Shown one piece after another: positions 7,317 through 14,933 of a DNA stretch of 28,871 nt. Where the stretch lies: IMG/VR virus record IMGVR_UViG_3300008450_000333, positions 1 through 28,871 of that record; one strand, written 5' to 3'. The stretch comes from a virus. Each line of letters begins with the position of its first letter. Within the stretch, counting starts at the first letter, position 1. Position numbers and translations under genes: made by a program. Below the pieces are notes generated by a model that searched no databases, was not told where the DNA came from, and saw nothing but the letters and a program-made list of their open reading frames with translations.

Positions 7317-8330
7317 ATGGAAAACAAAGTAAAAGACCAATTAGTGACAGACCGATATGCTATTTATAATTCAGATTGCATGTTGGTAATGCCAACACTT
7401 CCTGACGAAAGCATAGACCTTTCTATTTATTCACCACCATTTGCCGGGCTGTACAATTATTCAAGTAGTGAATTTGATATGAGTAATTGTGCAAGCAAAG
7501 AACAGTTTTTACAACAATATGAATTTTTGATAGCAGAAATATCAAGAGTAACTAAGCCGGGAAGAATAAGTGCAGTTCATTGTACAGATGTATTTGATAA
7601 TACTTGTAGGTTATGGGATTTCCCTCACCAAATAATAAAGTTGCACGAAAAGTATGGATTTGAATACCGCAACCGTATAACCATTTGGAAAGAGCCTTTA
7701 AAGGTAAGGATGAGAACAATGGTTCAATCTTTAATGCACAAGTTCATTGTTGAAGATAGTACCAAGTGTTTTACGGCCATGCCTGATTATGTTTTAGTGT
7801 TTACCAAAAAAGGTGAAAACAAAGTTCCGGTAGTTCATCCTTATGGAATAAATCACTATGCTGGGGAAACGCCTATTTTGCCAAACATTTTGAACGCTTG
7901 GAACAATGCAAACGAAAGTAATTTAACGGCAGAAGAATTATGGGTGCACTTAAACAAGATTAACGAATCAGAAAAAGTAACAAAGCTTAATCACTATATT
8001 TGGCAGCGTTATGCCTCAAGCGTTTGGGATGATATCCGCATTGATAATGTTTTGCCTTTTCGGGATTCAAAAGAGGAAGATGATGAAAAACACGTACACC
8101 CTTTGCAGCTTGATGTAATTGACAGGCTTGTTGAACTTTATTCAAACCCGAATGAAATAGTATTAACTCCTTTTATGGGTGTTGGTTCAGAAGTTTTTAG
8201 CCCGGTGTCAATGGGTAGGAAAGCTATCGGAATCGAATTAAAAGATAGTTATTTCAAACAAGCTGTATTAAATTTGAAAGAGGCTGAAAAAAGATTTATT
8301 GAATCCGAAAAGCAATTATCATTGATATGA
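7317..8330 (+). CDS. DNA methyltransferase, N4-cytosine/N6-adenine type
   Basis: The 337-residue product has the order of a beta-class DNA methyltransferase: the catalytic motif IV SPPF at 39-42 comes first, and the SAM-binding motif TPFMGVGS (284-291) followed by GRKAIGIEL comes near the end. SPPF is most often seen in N4-cytosine enzymes but also in some adenine enzymes, so the base is not fixed. The middle (residues 100-270) probably holds the target recognition region, with WDDIR and DEKHVHPLQ just before motif X. It is coupled to the helicase upstream and overlaps the next gene (ATGA). No restriction nuclease is adjacent, so it is probably a protective or regulatory methylase. Confidence 0.87.
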   Translation: MENKVKDQLVTDRYAIYNSDCMLVMPTLPDESIDLSIYSPPFAGLYNYSSSEFDMSNCASKEQFLQQYEFLIAEISRVTKPGRISAVHCTDVFDNTCRLWDFPHQIIKLHEKYGFEYRNRITIWKEPLKVRMRTMVQSLMHKFIVEDSTKCFTAMPDYVLVFTKKGENKVPVVHPYGINHYAGETPILPNILNAWNNANESNLTAEELWVHLNKINESEKVTKLNHYIWQRYASSVWDDIRIDNVLPFRDSKEEDDEKHVHPLQLDVIDRLVELYSNPNEIVLTPFMGVGSEVFSPVSMGRKAIGIELKDSYFKQAVLNLKEAEKRFIESEKQLSLI

Positions 8331-8602
8331 CCTTATTCCCTGAACCCAAAGATTTAACAAAAGCATGGGATGAATACCTGAACATGCGAAAAAAGATAAA
8401 GAAGCCATTAACACCATACGGTGAGGAGTTGGCGAAGAAACGGCTGGCAGATTTGAGCAGGGGAGATATTGGGTTAGCTATTGAAATACTTGAAAACAGC
8501 ATAGTAAATAGCTATCAGGGGTTGTTTCTTCCACCGGAAAGGAAATCATCAAACAACGTGGACAATGCAGTCCAAGACCTTTTTAAGCAGTACACAAAAT
8601 GA
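8327..8602 (+). CDS. replication-protein C-terminal-like domain, stand-alone
   Basis: The 91-residue product reads AWDEYLNMRKKIKKPLTPYG, then a helical middle, then ENSIVNSYQGLFLPP. A W..Y/W...R....KPLT start and an S-I-x-N-x-x-x-G-L-F end mark the C-terminal tail domain of many phage replication initiators and primosomal proteins. Here it is encoded alone, without the usual N-terminal DNA-binding part. It may act together with the next gene. It overlaps both neighbours by ATGA, so translation is coupled. Confidence 0.55.
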   Translation: MTLFPEPKDLTKAWDEYLNMRKKIKKPLTPYGEELAKKRLADLSRGDIGLAIEILENSIVNSYQGLFLPPERKSSNNVDNAVQDLFKQYTK

Positions 8603-9315
8603 ACCTCGAAGTAATCAAAATAAAACCAATCAGGGAAGTAAGCGGCCAAGATTTGAGGCCTCAAATATTGCTATTGGTAGGGTGGGCTTTCAAGTTCATG
8701 GGGTACGGAAAGCGCATGAATGAAAGAGAAATGACCGAAGAAATAGACTTTATAACTAAGGCGTTTACTGGGGTGCTTTTAACCGACTACCCAGCCCTGA
8801 AATTGGTTGACGTTAGCAAAGCAGTTCAGAATGGTGTAAAGGGTAAATACGGTGAGTTTATGGGGCTAAGTGCAGCAACCTTTACCATGTTTGTAAATAA
8901 ATACCATGCTCAACAGATTGAGGAAAACCGGAAACTAAAAACACACGTATCATTGCCGGAGCCTGAAATCAGCGAAGCCGACAAAAAGAAAATCATTGAC
9001 GAAGGCATAGAAGCAACTTACAGGCACTTTAAAGCAACAAAAACAATATTGGACTATGGTAATGCCACATGCAAGGAGCTAATCAAACGTGGTGAAATTG
9101 TACTACCACCTGAACGATTTGCTCAGGTATGTGAGTATGCTAAACGTATTTTGGAGCAAGGAATATCAACCCAAATAAACAAGTGTGCCATCCCGAAGGA
9201 AGTATTTGAACTCAAAGAAAGGCTTAGGCAGTTTGAGGTTGGCAACCGTCAAAAAGAGGTTGAAAGTGAGGCGTACAATATTATTTTGAGGGAGTATTAT
9301 TTACAAAAGAAATAA
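8599..9315 (+). CDS. conserved phage protein, probable replication accessory
   Basis: The 238-residue product is soluble and mostly helical. The region LTDYPALKLVDVSKAVQNGVKGKYGEFMGLSAATFTMFVNKY (in pieces from about residue 55 to 100) is of a kind I associate with phage proteins encoded beside replication initiators. The rest is charged helix (KLKTHVSLPEPEISEADKKK, then a C-terminal helix pair). No enzymatic motif is visible. Its position, overlapping the stand-alone replication-tail gene, suggests a role as replisome organiser or loader. That is inference from context only. Confidence 0.5.
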   Translation: MNLEVIKIKPIREVSGQDLRPQILLLVGWAFKFMGYGKRMNEREMTEEIDFITKAFTGVLLTDYPALKLVDVSKAVQNGVKGKYGEFMGLSAATFTMFVNKYHAQQIEENRKLKTHVSLPEPEISEADKKKIIDEGIEATYRHFKATKTILDYGNATCKELIKRGEIVLPPERFAQVCEYAKRILEQGISTQINKCAIPKEVFELKERLRQFEVGNRQKEVESEAYNIILREYYLQKK

Positions 9316-9320
9316 CTTGA

Positions 9321-9378
9321 GTATAGGCGCACACCTAACCATTAACAAACAGATTATCAGGATAGCAAAACCAAACAA
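9321..9378 (+). promoter_or_regulatory. recurring intergenic leader, copy 1
   Basis: GTATAGGCGC (9321-9330) begins 5 nt after a stop codon, and AAAACCAAACAA (9367-9378) lies just before the next ATG at 9382. The same two elements, in the same relation to stop and start, recur at 9681-9726. GTATAGGCGC also occurs at 5541-5550 before the gene at 5567. Role unknown. Confidence 0.35.
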
Positions 9379-9381
9379 GAT

Positions 9382-9675
9382 ATGTCAATAAAAGAAATAG
9401 AAGTGCAAAAAAAAGCAAAAGAATTAACCGATATGTTTTATCAATTCGTTCAGTCAGATAATGGCAATGTATGTGACCCTTGTTATTCTGAAGAAATAGA
9501 ATTTAAAAACATGAAATCGTGTGCAATAGCACATATTAATGAGGTTATTAAATTACTTGAATCAATACCAAAGTTAACTGTATGCGAAATAGAAGGGCAA
9601 AAATGTTACGGAATAATTGATTTTTACAGAGATGTTAGGATTGAATTAGAAGGCAGGCAAAAACATTACGCATAA
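9382..9675 (+). CDS. small unknown phage protein
   Basis: The 97-residue product is acidic and helical: KKAKELTDMFYQFV, a cysteine-containing loop (NVCDPCYSEE), then FKNMKSCAIAHINEVIKLLESIP. The AKEL...F start and the SCAIAHINEVIKLLES helix have the form of a small family encoded repeatedly by Bacteroidetes phages and prophages, whose function is unknown. It is transcribed with its own leader rather than overlapping its neighbours, unlike most genes here. Confidence 0.55.
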   Translation: MSIKEIEVQKKAKELTDMFYQFVQSDNGNVCDPCYSEEIEFKNMKSCAIAHINEVIKLLESIPKLTVCEIEGQKCYGIIDFYRDVRIELEGRQKHYA

Positions 9676-9680
9676 CCTTT

Positions 9681-9726
9681 GTATAGGTCATATTAATAAA
9701 GTAAGCAACCCAATAAAACCAAACAA
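9681..9726 (+). promoter_or_regulatory. recurring intergenic leader, copy 2
   Basis: GTATAGG (9681-9687) begins 5 nt after the previous stop, and AAAACCAAACAA (9715-9726) lies 8 nt before the ATG at 9735. This repeats the arrangement at 9321-9378. Confidence 0.35.
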
Positions 9727-9734
9727 TTAAAATT

Positions 9735-9938
9735 ATGTCAAACAAAGCAAACAACCATGAATCTTGTCAAACTGTTGTGATACGCAGGTTGATTGAGAAA
9801 GAATTAGAACAAGCAAAACATGATAAAAAAAATTACGGATGGATTTGCAAACATTTTAAACACTATTATGAGGGTAGAATATCAGCTTTTGAAAACCTAC
9901 TAATGTTTATTGACACTGAGATTAAAGCTTGCGTATAG
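9735..9938 (+). CDS. small unknown protein
   Basis: A 67-residue product with a basic, helical sequence: TVVIRRLIEKELEQAKHDKK, then YGWICKHFKHYYEGRISAFENLLMFIDTEI. It has no recognised domain. It may be a small DNA- or protein-binding helix pair. It lies in a run of small genes with separate leaders between the replication region and the HNH nuclease gene. Confidence 0.45.
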   Translation: MSNKANNHESCQTVVIRRLIEKELEQAKHDKKNYGWICKHFKHYYEGRISAFENLLMFIDTEIKACV

Positions 9939-9973
9939 ATTTTTACATGGGACTAATGTAACAAAACTAACCA

Positions 9974-10225
9974 ATGCAACCCCACGTAAATAACTATTTA
10001 AAACATTTTGGCTACACAATAGCAGACGTTATAATGTGCGAGGTGTGCGAAAACGCTCGAGCAAATGATGTCCACCATATCATCCCACGTTCAAAGTTCG
10101 GAAAGAAAAGAAAGTCCGAACAGGACGATGTTAGCAACCTCATAGCACTATGCCGGAAATGTCACGATAAAGCCCACGATGGGACACTAAGTAAGGAATA
10201 TTTGTTTTTTAATAAAAAGGTGTAA
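9974..10225 (+). CDS. HNH endonuclease
   Basis: The 83-residue product is a compact HNH nuclease. CEVC (C22, C25) and CRKCH (C60, C63) form the zinc site; HHIIPR (34-39) holds the catalytic histidine, N55 is the central asparagine, and H64/H68 complete the fold. HNH proteins of this size are widespread in phages, often next to terminase genes where they help DNA packaging, but here the terminase lies 5 kb downstream. Alternative roles are a homing-type nicking enzyme or attack on host DNA. The insert KFGKKRKSEQDD between the motifs is basic. Confidence 0.85.
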   Translation: MQPHVNNYLKHFGYTIADVIMCEVCENARANDVHHIIPRSKFGKKRKSEQDDVSNLIALCRKCHDKAHDGTLSKEYLFFNKKV

Positions 10226-10230
10226 ATTTG
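10201..10230 (+). promoter_or_regulatory. Bacteroidetes-type promoter before the sigma-like gene
   Basis: TTTG at 10201-10204 and TAAATTTG at 10223-10230 match the -33 and -7 elements of the Bacteroidetes housekeeping sigma factor, spaced 18 nt (usual 19-21). The ATG at 10241 would leave only a very short leader. It probably opens the middle operon that runs to the terminase. Confidence 0.45.
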
Positions 10231-10240
10231 TTAACCTTTA

Positions 10241-10684
10241 ATGCGAAACACCCTGATTGAGCATATCAACAATACCCCCAATTACAGGCAAATGTGCCGC
10301 AAAATCAGTATCTCCTATGCTGATGACATATATCAGGAAGTCATTTACGAACTACTATCCATGCCTGAAAACAGGTTGCCGGACTTAAAATATTTGAACT
10401 TTTGGTTTTACCGAGTTGCATTTAATGTATTCAGTTCAAGGGGTAATTTAGGTAAAGTTATACACAGACAAAAGGTTAATATTCCTGAATCATCTACAAA
10501 CGAATTGAATCATGAGCAAATGATACGTGAAGCCGAAAGGTTTATGTTTAGCTTAGACGAGTTTGAAAACAGGGTTATACTACTTTACAATGAGTTGGGG
10601 GATATGAAGAAAGTACAACGTGCCACAGGCATAAGCTATTCAGCATTAAGAACGGTTAAAGACAAAATGAAATGCCTAAAATGA
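10241..10684 (+). CDS. small sigma-factor-like protein
   Basis: The 147-residue product has the outline of a minimal sigma-70/ECF protein. Residues 22-70 (SISYADDIYQEVIYELLSMP, then YLNFWFYRVAFNVFSSRG) recall region 2, where an acidic DDIYQEV helix is followed by an aromatic helix ending in a polar N/R segment. After a linker, the C-terminal 45 residues (FENRVILLYNELGDMKKVQR, ATGISYSALRTVKDKMK) resemble the region 4 helix-turn-helix. Conservation is loose, so it could be a regulator with a related fold. If it is a sigma factor, the repeated late motif upstream of structural genes is its obvious target. Confidence 0.5.
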   Translation: MRNTLIEHINNTPNYRQMCRKISISYADDIYQEVIYELLSMPENRLPDLKYLNFWFYRVAFNVFSSRGNLGKVIHRQKVNIPESSTNELNHEQMIREAERFMFSLDEFENRVILLYNELGDMKKVQRATGISYSALRTVKDKMKCLK

Positions 10685-11727
10685 AACTACTTATAATCAC
10701 TCAATATCCGAAGCTGTCAGGCGTTGATTACCACCGTTTATTTTTACCTCATGGTAACATATCAAAGCGTCACCCTGAGATTGAAGTTGACAACATCAAC
10801 GAAATAGACAGCGCAACGGTTGAGTTCCTGAAGCAATACGATTATGTAGTTGCCAACAGGTTTATAAGTAAGACCGGCAATCAAGCAGCGGTAATTCAGA
10901 AGCTTAAGCAAGCAGGTGTAAGGTATATACTTGACCTTGATGATGATTACAGAATACCGCAATGGCACGTACTTTATGAGGCATCAAGGATAAAAAAACA
11001 CTCAGAGCAAATATCTTATGGTGCTAAATACGCTCATGCAGTTACTTGTACTCAGCCTTTATTGGCGGATGTAATAAGGAAAGAAACAGGGCAGCAAAAT
11101 GTTTATGTTGTCCCAAACGGTATTGAGCCAGCCGGACAGTTTGAAGTTAGACCATGCCAATTTAAGGACAAAGTTAATTTTGGGTGGAGCGGATCGGTTA
11201 CACACTTTGACGATGTGTTATTAATGTTTGACGGCTTGTTATCACTTTATAAGAACAAAGACTTTGAAAACAAGTTCAGGGTTGTGTACGGTGGTTATGA
11301 ACCCACAGACGATATAAGCAAGGCAATAGCAGGGGTGTTATCCGCTAAAGGAGTTGCCTCAAAAAATGCTTTCCATATTTATAATGCCACCGATGTATTT
11401 AAGTATGCCGAGTTTTACGACCTTATCAATGTTGCTTTAATACCTTTGAGGGATAACAGGTTTAACAACTTGAAATCAAACCTGAAACTTTTGGAATCCG
11501 GCTTTAAAAAGAAGGCTGTAATAGTATCAGGTGTTGAACCTTATTTGCCGTTGTTAAAGCATGGAAAGAACTGCTTAGTGGTAAAGCACAAAAACGATTG
11601 GTATAAGCACATGACTAAGTTGATAAACAACCCTGCAATGATTGAGGATTTATCCGCTCAGTTGTATGAAGATGTACAGCCATTCCACATTGACAAAGTA
11701 TCAGAAATCCGAAAACAAATATTATGA
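10681..11727 (+). CDS. glycosyltransferase, GT4-like (GT-B fold)
   Basis: The start at 10681 overlaps the sigma-like gene stop (ATGA); a start at 10672 is also in frame. The 348-residue product has a Rossmann start (MKLLIITQYPKLSGVDYHRL), YILDLDDDY near residue 95, NVYVVPNGIEP before the second domain, FGWSGSVTHFDD opening it, and NLKLLESGFKKKAVIVSGVEPY near the donor site, where GT4 enzymes bind a nucleotide-sugar phosphate. It would transfer a sugar to a host glycan, a phage protein or modified DNA. It heads a coupled series of sugar-related genes. Confidence 0.8.
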   Translation: MKLLIITQYPKLSGVDYHRLFLPHGNISKRHPEIEVDNINEIDSATVEFLKQYDYVVANRFISKTGNQAAVIQKLKQAGVRYILDLDDDYRIPQWHVLYEASRIKKHSEQISYGAKYAHAVTCTQPLLADVIRKETGQQNVYVVPNGIEPAGQFEVRPCQFKDKVNFGWSGSVTHFDDVLLMFDGLLSLYKNKDFENKFRVVYGGYEPTDDISKAIAGVLSAKGVASKNAFHIYNATDVFKYAEFYDLINVALIPLRDNRFNNLKSNLKLLESGFKKKAVIVSGVEPYLPLLKHGKNCLVVKHKNDWYKHMTKLINNPAMIEDLSAQLYEDVQPFHIDKVSEIRKQIL

Positions 11728-11975
11728 AAGAACTATTTTACATTATCGGGGTATCATTGCTGATAGTCAGCTTTATTCCCCTAACATCATTGCCAAAGGC
11801 ATTAGATCGGAAACCGTTTAACTGTACAACTTGTCTATCTTTTTGGGCAAGTATTGTTATTTGCAATTTGCTTATCTTTGTTCCACAGGTTGAGCCATTG
11901 GTTAAAGTTGTGGCACTTGGTGGATATGCAGCCTATGTTGGTACTATTGGCAGACGATTAATGTTTAAGATATGA
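11724..11975 (+). CDS. small membrane protein with CxxC motif
   Basis: The 83-residue product has an N-terminal hydrophobic helix (FYIIGVSLLIVSFIPL), then KPFNCTTCLSFWAS, where a CxxC pair sits at the start of a second membrane span (IVICNLLIFV), and a third hydrophobic stretch (VVALGGYAAYVGTIG). The PF-C-x-x-C-x-x-FW signature occurs in small phage-borne membrane proteins whose role I do not know. It overlaps both neighbours by ATGA and lies between glycosyltransferase genes, so it may help anchor or couple a glycan-modifying complex. Confidence 0.55.
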   Translation: MKELFYIIGVSLLIVSFIPLTSLPKALDRKPFNCTTCLSFWASIVICNLLIFVPQVEPLVKVVALGGYAAYVGTIGRRLMFKI

Positions 11976-12265
11976 GAACATTTGAGCAAATATACAGCGA
12001 CATCATAGCCGACAGGGGGCTGAGGTTTACATTACGTCAACTACTTTCCATATTTGAAAATGAATCTGATTGGGTGGGCGCACCTGAACAACTGTTACAG
12101 CTAAGGGAAATGAGTACAGAGATAACCGGAATAAGACCCGGAACATGCTCAGGCTGTAACATTGAAGTATTGCACAACATGAATAATTGGGTTAAAAACT
12201 ACGAAGCAAAAAATGGCACTAATAGCAATGGCGGTGTACGACACAGCCGAAAATCAAAGAAGTAA
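11972..12265 (+). CDS. small unknown protein
   Basis: The 97-residue product is helical at the start (TFEQIYSDIIADRGLRFTLRQ), with GTCSGCNIEVLHNMNNWVKNYEA near residue 55-78; the CxxC there could bind metal. The tail is polar and basic. The last 53 nt overlap the next gene in another frame, an unusually long overlap for this window, so the final 17 residues (rich in N, S, G and K) may be under constraint from the neighbour. No family recognised. Confidence 0.5.
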   Translation: MRTFEQIYSDIIADRGLRFTLRQLLSIFENESDWVGAPEQLLQLREMSTEITGIRPGTCSGCNIEVLHNMNNWVKNYEAKNGTNSNGGVRHSRKSKK

Positions 12266-12983
12266 GTTTACAAAGGTAACGATTGAAAGCTTACTTGAAA
12301 CAGTTGACTTCAACCAACACAGGTTAATAATCGTTGACAATGCAAGCTGTGAGGAAACCAAAGAGTTATTAAGGAAGTATTCCGCTGCTCAATCAATCAT
12401 GGTTATTACCAATGAGGTAAATGTAGGCACGGCAAAGGCGGTAAATCAAGCATGGAAATACCGTGAACCAGGTGAGCATCTTATCAAGATGGACAACGAT
12501 GTAGACATTAACTATGTGAATTGGATTGAAGAACTTGAGGAAGCCATTGAGCGTGACCCGTCAATAGGTATTATAGGGCTGAAGCGTAAAGACCTAATGG
12601 AAAATCCATTCCGTAATGACATGTTTAAATCTGAGTTGCGAATGTTGCCACAGGAAAGAGGCCAGCGGTGGATAATTGTTGAGGAAGTTCAGCATGTTAT
12701 GGGAACTTGTCAAATGTACAACTATCGTTTGATTGATAAAATTGGAGGCATGTACCAAATGGGTGGCATATACGGGTTTGATGATACAATGGCAGCGGTC
12801 CGGGCAAAAGTTGCCGGGTTTAAATCATGTTTCCTTCCTCACATAGAGATTGAACACATTGACCCCGGAGACAACCCTTACCAAAAAGAGAAAGAAAAAT
12901 ACGCCTTAGGCATGATGGATAAGTTCAACGAAGAAAAAAACCTGATGCTTACAGGGCAAAAGAGCGTTTATGTAGCGATATGA
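12213..12983 (+). CDS. glycosyltransferase family 2 (GT-A fold)
   Basis: The 256-residue product starts MALIAMAVYD as the first beta strand, so the ATG at 12213 is needed although it overlaps the previous gene by 53 nt. LIIVDNAS (38-45) and NEVNVGTAKAVNQ (67-79) are GT2 nucleotide-sugar elements, and KMDND (92-96) is the DxD-type metal site. GIYGFDDTMAAVRAKVAGFK is the usual acceptor/catalytic region with the general base DD. The enzyme adds a sugar by inversion. It follows a GT4 gene and precedes two methyltransferase genes, all overlapping, which suggests joint construction of a methylated glycan. Confidence 0.83.
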   Translation: MALIAMAVYDTAENQRSKFTKVTIESLLETVDFNQHRLIIVDNASCEETKELLRKYSAAQSIMVITNEVNVGTAKAVNQAWKYREPGEHLIKMDNDVDINYVNWIEELEEAIERDPSIGIIGLKRKDLMENPFRNDMFKSELRMLPQERGQRWIIVEEVQHVMGTCQMYNYRLIDKIGGMYQMGGIYGFDDTMAAVRAKVAGFKSCFLPHIEIEHIDPGDNPYQKEKEKYALGMMDKFNEEKNLMLTGQKSVYVAI

Positions 12984-13495
12984 AACACATCTACCAAAAT
13001 ATTGAGGGCTGGTTTAGCTTTCCTAACCTGTATAAAAGCATGGTTGAAAAGTTCCCAACAGGTTCACGCCTTGTTGAAATCGGGGTGTTTAAAGGGTGTT
13101 CCTTTTCTTATTTGGTGGTTGAGGCCATTAATTCCGGAAAGAAATTTGACTTGGTAGCCATAGATGCTTTTCCGTGGGAAGGGCTGAAGGAATCATTTTT
13201 GGAAAACATGAAACCATTGGAAGGTCATTATAGATTGTTGGCCGGTGGGGATTCATTTGACCGTGCAAAGGACTTTGAAGATGAAAGCATTGACTTTTTG
13301 TTTATTGATGCAAATCACACCTATGAGTTTGTGATTAAGGATATTAAAAGCTTCTTGCCAAAGATGAAAAAGGGTGGAGTAATAGCCGGCCATGATTACA
13401 ATGAACATCACCCCGGAGTTATTCAGGCCGTTAATGAAGTATTTACAAATGTTAACTATGACCCAAAAGAAGATGTATGGAGCGTAAATTTATAG
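12980..13495 (+). CDS. class I SAM methyltransferase, copy 1
   Basis: The 171-residue product has the SAM motif [12 protein letters not shown] (about 30-41), DLVAIDAF for the acidic end of strand 2, and [18 protein letters not shown] followed by [10 protein letters not shown]. This is the arrangement of the Methyltransf_24 type, common in sugar-modification and surface polysaccharide clusters, where the HDY segment lies near the active site. It is related in sequence to the next gene. The start overlaps the glycosyltransferase stop (ATGA). It probably methylates a sugar or other small acceptor. Confidence 0.78.
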   Translation: MKHIYQNIEGWFSFPNLYKSMVEKFPTGSRLVEIGVFKGCSFSYLVVEAINSGKKFDLVAIDAFPWEGLKESFLENMKPLEGHYRLLAGGDSFDRAKDFEDESIDFLFIDANHTYEFVIKDIKSFLPKMKKGGVIAGHDYNEHHPGVIQAVNEVFTNVNYDPKEDVWSVNL

Positions 13496-14085
13496 CACCT
13501 ATCCCTGATAGGAATGACATTGTAAAGGTTGCGGAATCTTTAAAGCTAACAGGAAACGCAATTGAGATAGGGGTTTTCAAGGGCGAGTTTGCCAAACACA
13601 ACCTACAAACATGGACGGGGAGTTATTACCTTTGTGACACATGGTCATTCAGGCCGGAAGATGCTGAACGTGGTTTGAACGATAAGAACATTGAGGATTG
13701 GGACGAGGTTTACCAAACCATGTTATCCAACATTGATAAAGACAGGTGTTTAATTTACCAAGGGCATTCAACTAAAATAGCTGAGGCTTTCCCAGATGAG
13801 TTTTTTGACTGGATATACATTGATGCCGGACATGATTACGAAAACGTAGCAGCGGATTTAAAAGCATGGTGGCCGAAGTTACGCAAAGGCGGTTTGTTTT
13901 CAGGGGATGATTACGGGGATATGAACATACTTTCGGACCGTTGGGAGAAAAGATTTGGGGGAGTGGCTAAAAGTTTTAAGTGGGGAGTAATACAAGCCCT
14001 TGAAGAGTTTTGCCATGATAAGCAACTGAATGTAACTTGGATGAACGACCAATACGCAACACCAGCTTGGTACATAATAAAATGA
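13477..14085 (+). CDS. class I SAM methyltransferase, copy 2
   Basis: The 202-residue product repeats the plan of its upstream neighbour: [12 protein letters not shown] for SAM binding, [18 protein letters not shown] and [20 protein letters not shown] and the FID/YIDAxHxYE..xxD blocks are shared, so the two are divergent tandem paralogs. An extra segment ([14 protein letters not shown], then a beta-rich end) extends the C-terminus. It overlaps copy 1 by 19 nt in another frame. Two paralogs may methylate different positions of one glycan. No transmembrane part. Confidence 0.75.
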   Translation: MERKFIAPIPDRNDIVKVAESLKLTGNAIEIGVFKGEFAKHNLQTWTGSYYLCDTWSFRPEDAERGLNDKNIEDWDEVYQTMLSNIDKDRCLIYQGHSTKIAEAFPDEFFDWIYIDAGHDYENVAADLKAWWPKLRKGGLFSGDDYGDMNILSDRWEKRFGGVAKSFKWGVIQALEEFCHDKQLNVTWMNDQYATPAWYIIK

Positions 14086-14636
14086 AAGCAGTAATATTAT
14101 ACAGCGGTTACACCCGAACATGGGAGAAGTGCAAACCTAACCATGCGGTTATGCTGCCGGGGGAAAAGGTTGAATACCACAGGAACGAAAACACCTGCAA
14201 TTTGGAGTTCTATCAGTTTGGTATCAACGAGTACGAAACCAACAAAGCACCGGAAACCGGAGTTAAAAACGTGTTAAACCAGTGGCATAACAACTTTATG
14301 TGCTTTGCTCAATGCTCCCCCAATGATGGGGATGTGTTTGTAAGGAATCGTTATGACATCCACCTGACTGATATAATTGACTTCAGCAAATACGAATACA
14401 ACGACCATGTTGTTTATATCCCGAGCGGACACGATTACCGGGAAGGTGTGAATGATCAATTTGCTTTTGGAAACTACAATGCCATGCGTACATATTATTC
14501 CGTATATTTGAACCACAGTAAGTTATTCGAGCAAGGACACATGTTTCATACCGAATCGTACCTGACCAAAAATTTGAGGTTTAATAGCGTGGAAATTGTG
14601 AGAATACCTGCACAAACAATATTGGTAAGAGAATGA
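14082..14636 (+). CDS. putative glycosyltransferase-like protein
   Basis: From ATG 14082 (ATGA overlap with the previous stop) the product has 184 residues. It opens with a strand [17 protein letters not shown], has [33 protein letters not shown], and [19 protein letters not shown], ending with a basic strand. The pattern R-x-D-I followed by D-Q-x-A-x-G resembles sugar-transferase-like proteins of the GT-A type found in capsule and phage clusters, but the DxD site is not clear. Context in a glycan cluster supports the call. Confidence in exact activity is low. Confidence 0.5.
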   Translation: MKAVILYSGYTRTWEKCKPNHAVMLPGEKVEYHRNENTCNLEFYQFGINEYETNKAPETGVKNVLNQWHNNFMCFAQCSPNDGDVFVRNRYDIHLTDIIDFSKYEYNDHVVYIPSGHDYREGVNDQFAFGNYNAMRTYYSVYLNHSKLFEQGHMFHTESYLTKNLRFNSVEIVRIPAQTILVRE

Positions 14637-14932
14637 AAAATCTATTGATATTGCTACTAATTGTAGCAGCCTGCAAAAACGAACCTGAGCAACAAGTGCC
14701 GGACATTAATTTTGACTTGACCGGGCAATGGGTGAGTGATACCGTTGAGTACAGCATAGGCATAAGGCACTTAGTTATACTTACCCCTAAAACGAACAGC
14801 CGTTACGATTACACGTTTATCCGCTCAGGGAATGTAGGATTAATCAACATGGTTCATTACAAAGCTATACCGGTAACGATATTATCAGAAACGTCTATTA
14901 TGTTGGACAACAAACAGTTTAATAAGAAATAA
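14633..14932 (+). CDS. small lipoprotein
   Basis: The 99-residue product has a signal peptide [14 protein letters not shown], where the last four residues form a lipobox (V-A-A-C14), so the mature protein should be lipid-anchored from C14. The segment after it (CKNEPEQQV) is charged, as in Bacteroidetes lipoproteins that are exported to the cell surface. The mature part is a small beta-rich domain (LTGQWVSDTVEYSI, RYDYTFIRSGN). Phage lipoproteins often block entry of related phages; that role here is inference. It overlaps the preceding gene (ATGA) and lies 1 nt before the terminase gene. Confidence 0.7.
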   Translation: MKNLLILLLIVAACKNEPEQQVPDINFDLTGQWVSDTVEYSIGIRHLVILTPKTNSRYDYTFIRSGNVGLINMVHYKAIPVTILSETSIMLDNKQFNKK

Positions 14933-14933
14933 C

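Noticed and set aside
10458-10466. TTATACACA as part of a replication origin
   Set aside because: A single DnaA-box match inside the sigma-like gene, with no cluster or A/T-rich unwinding region beside it.
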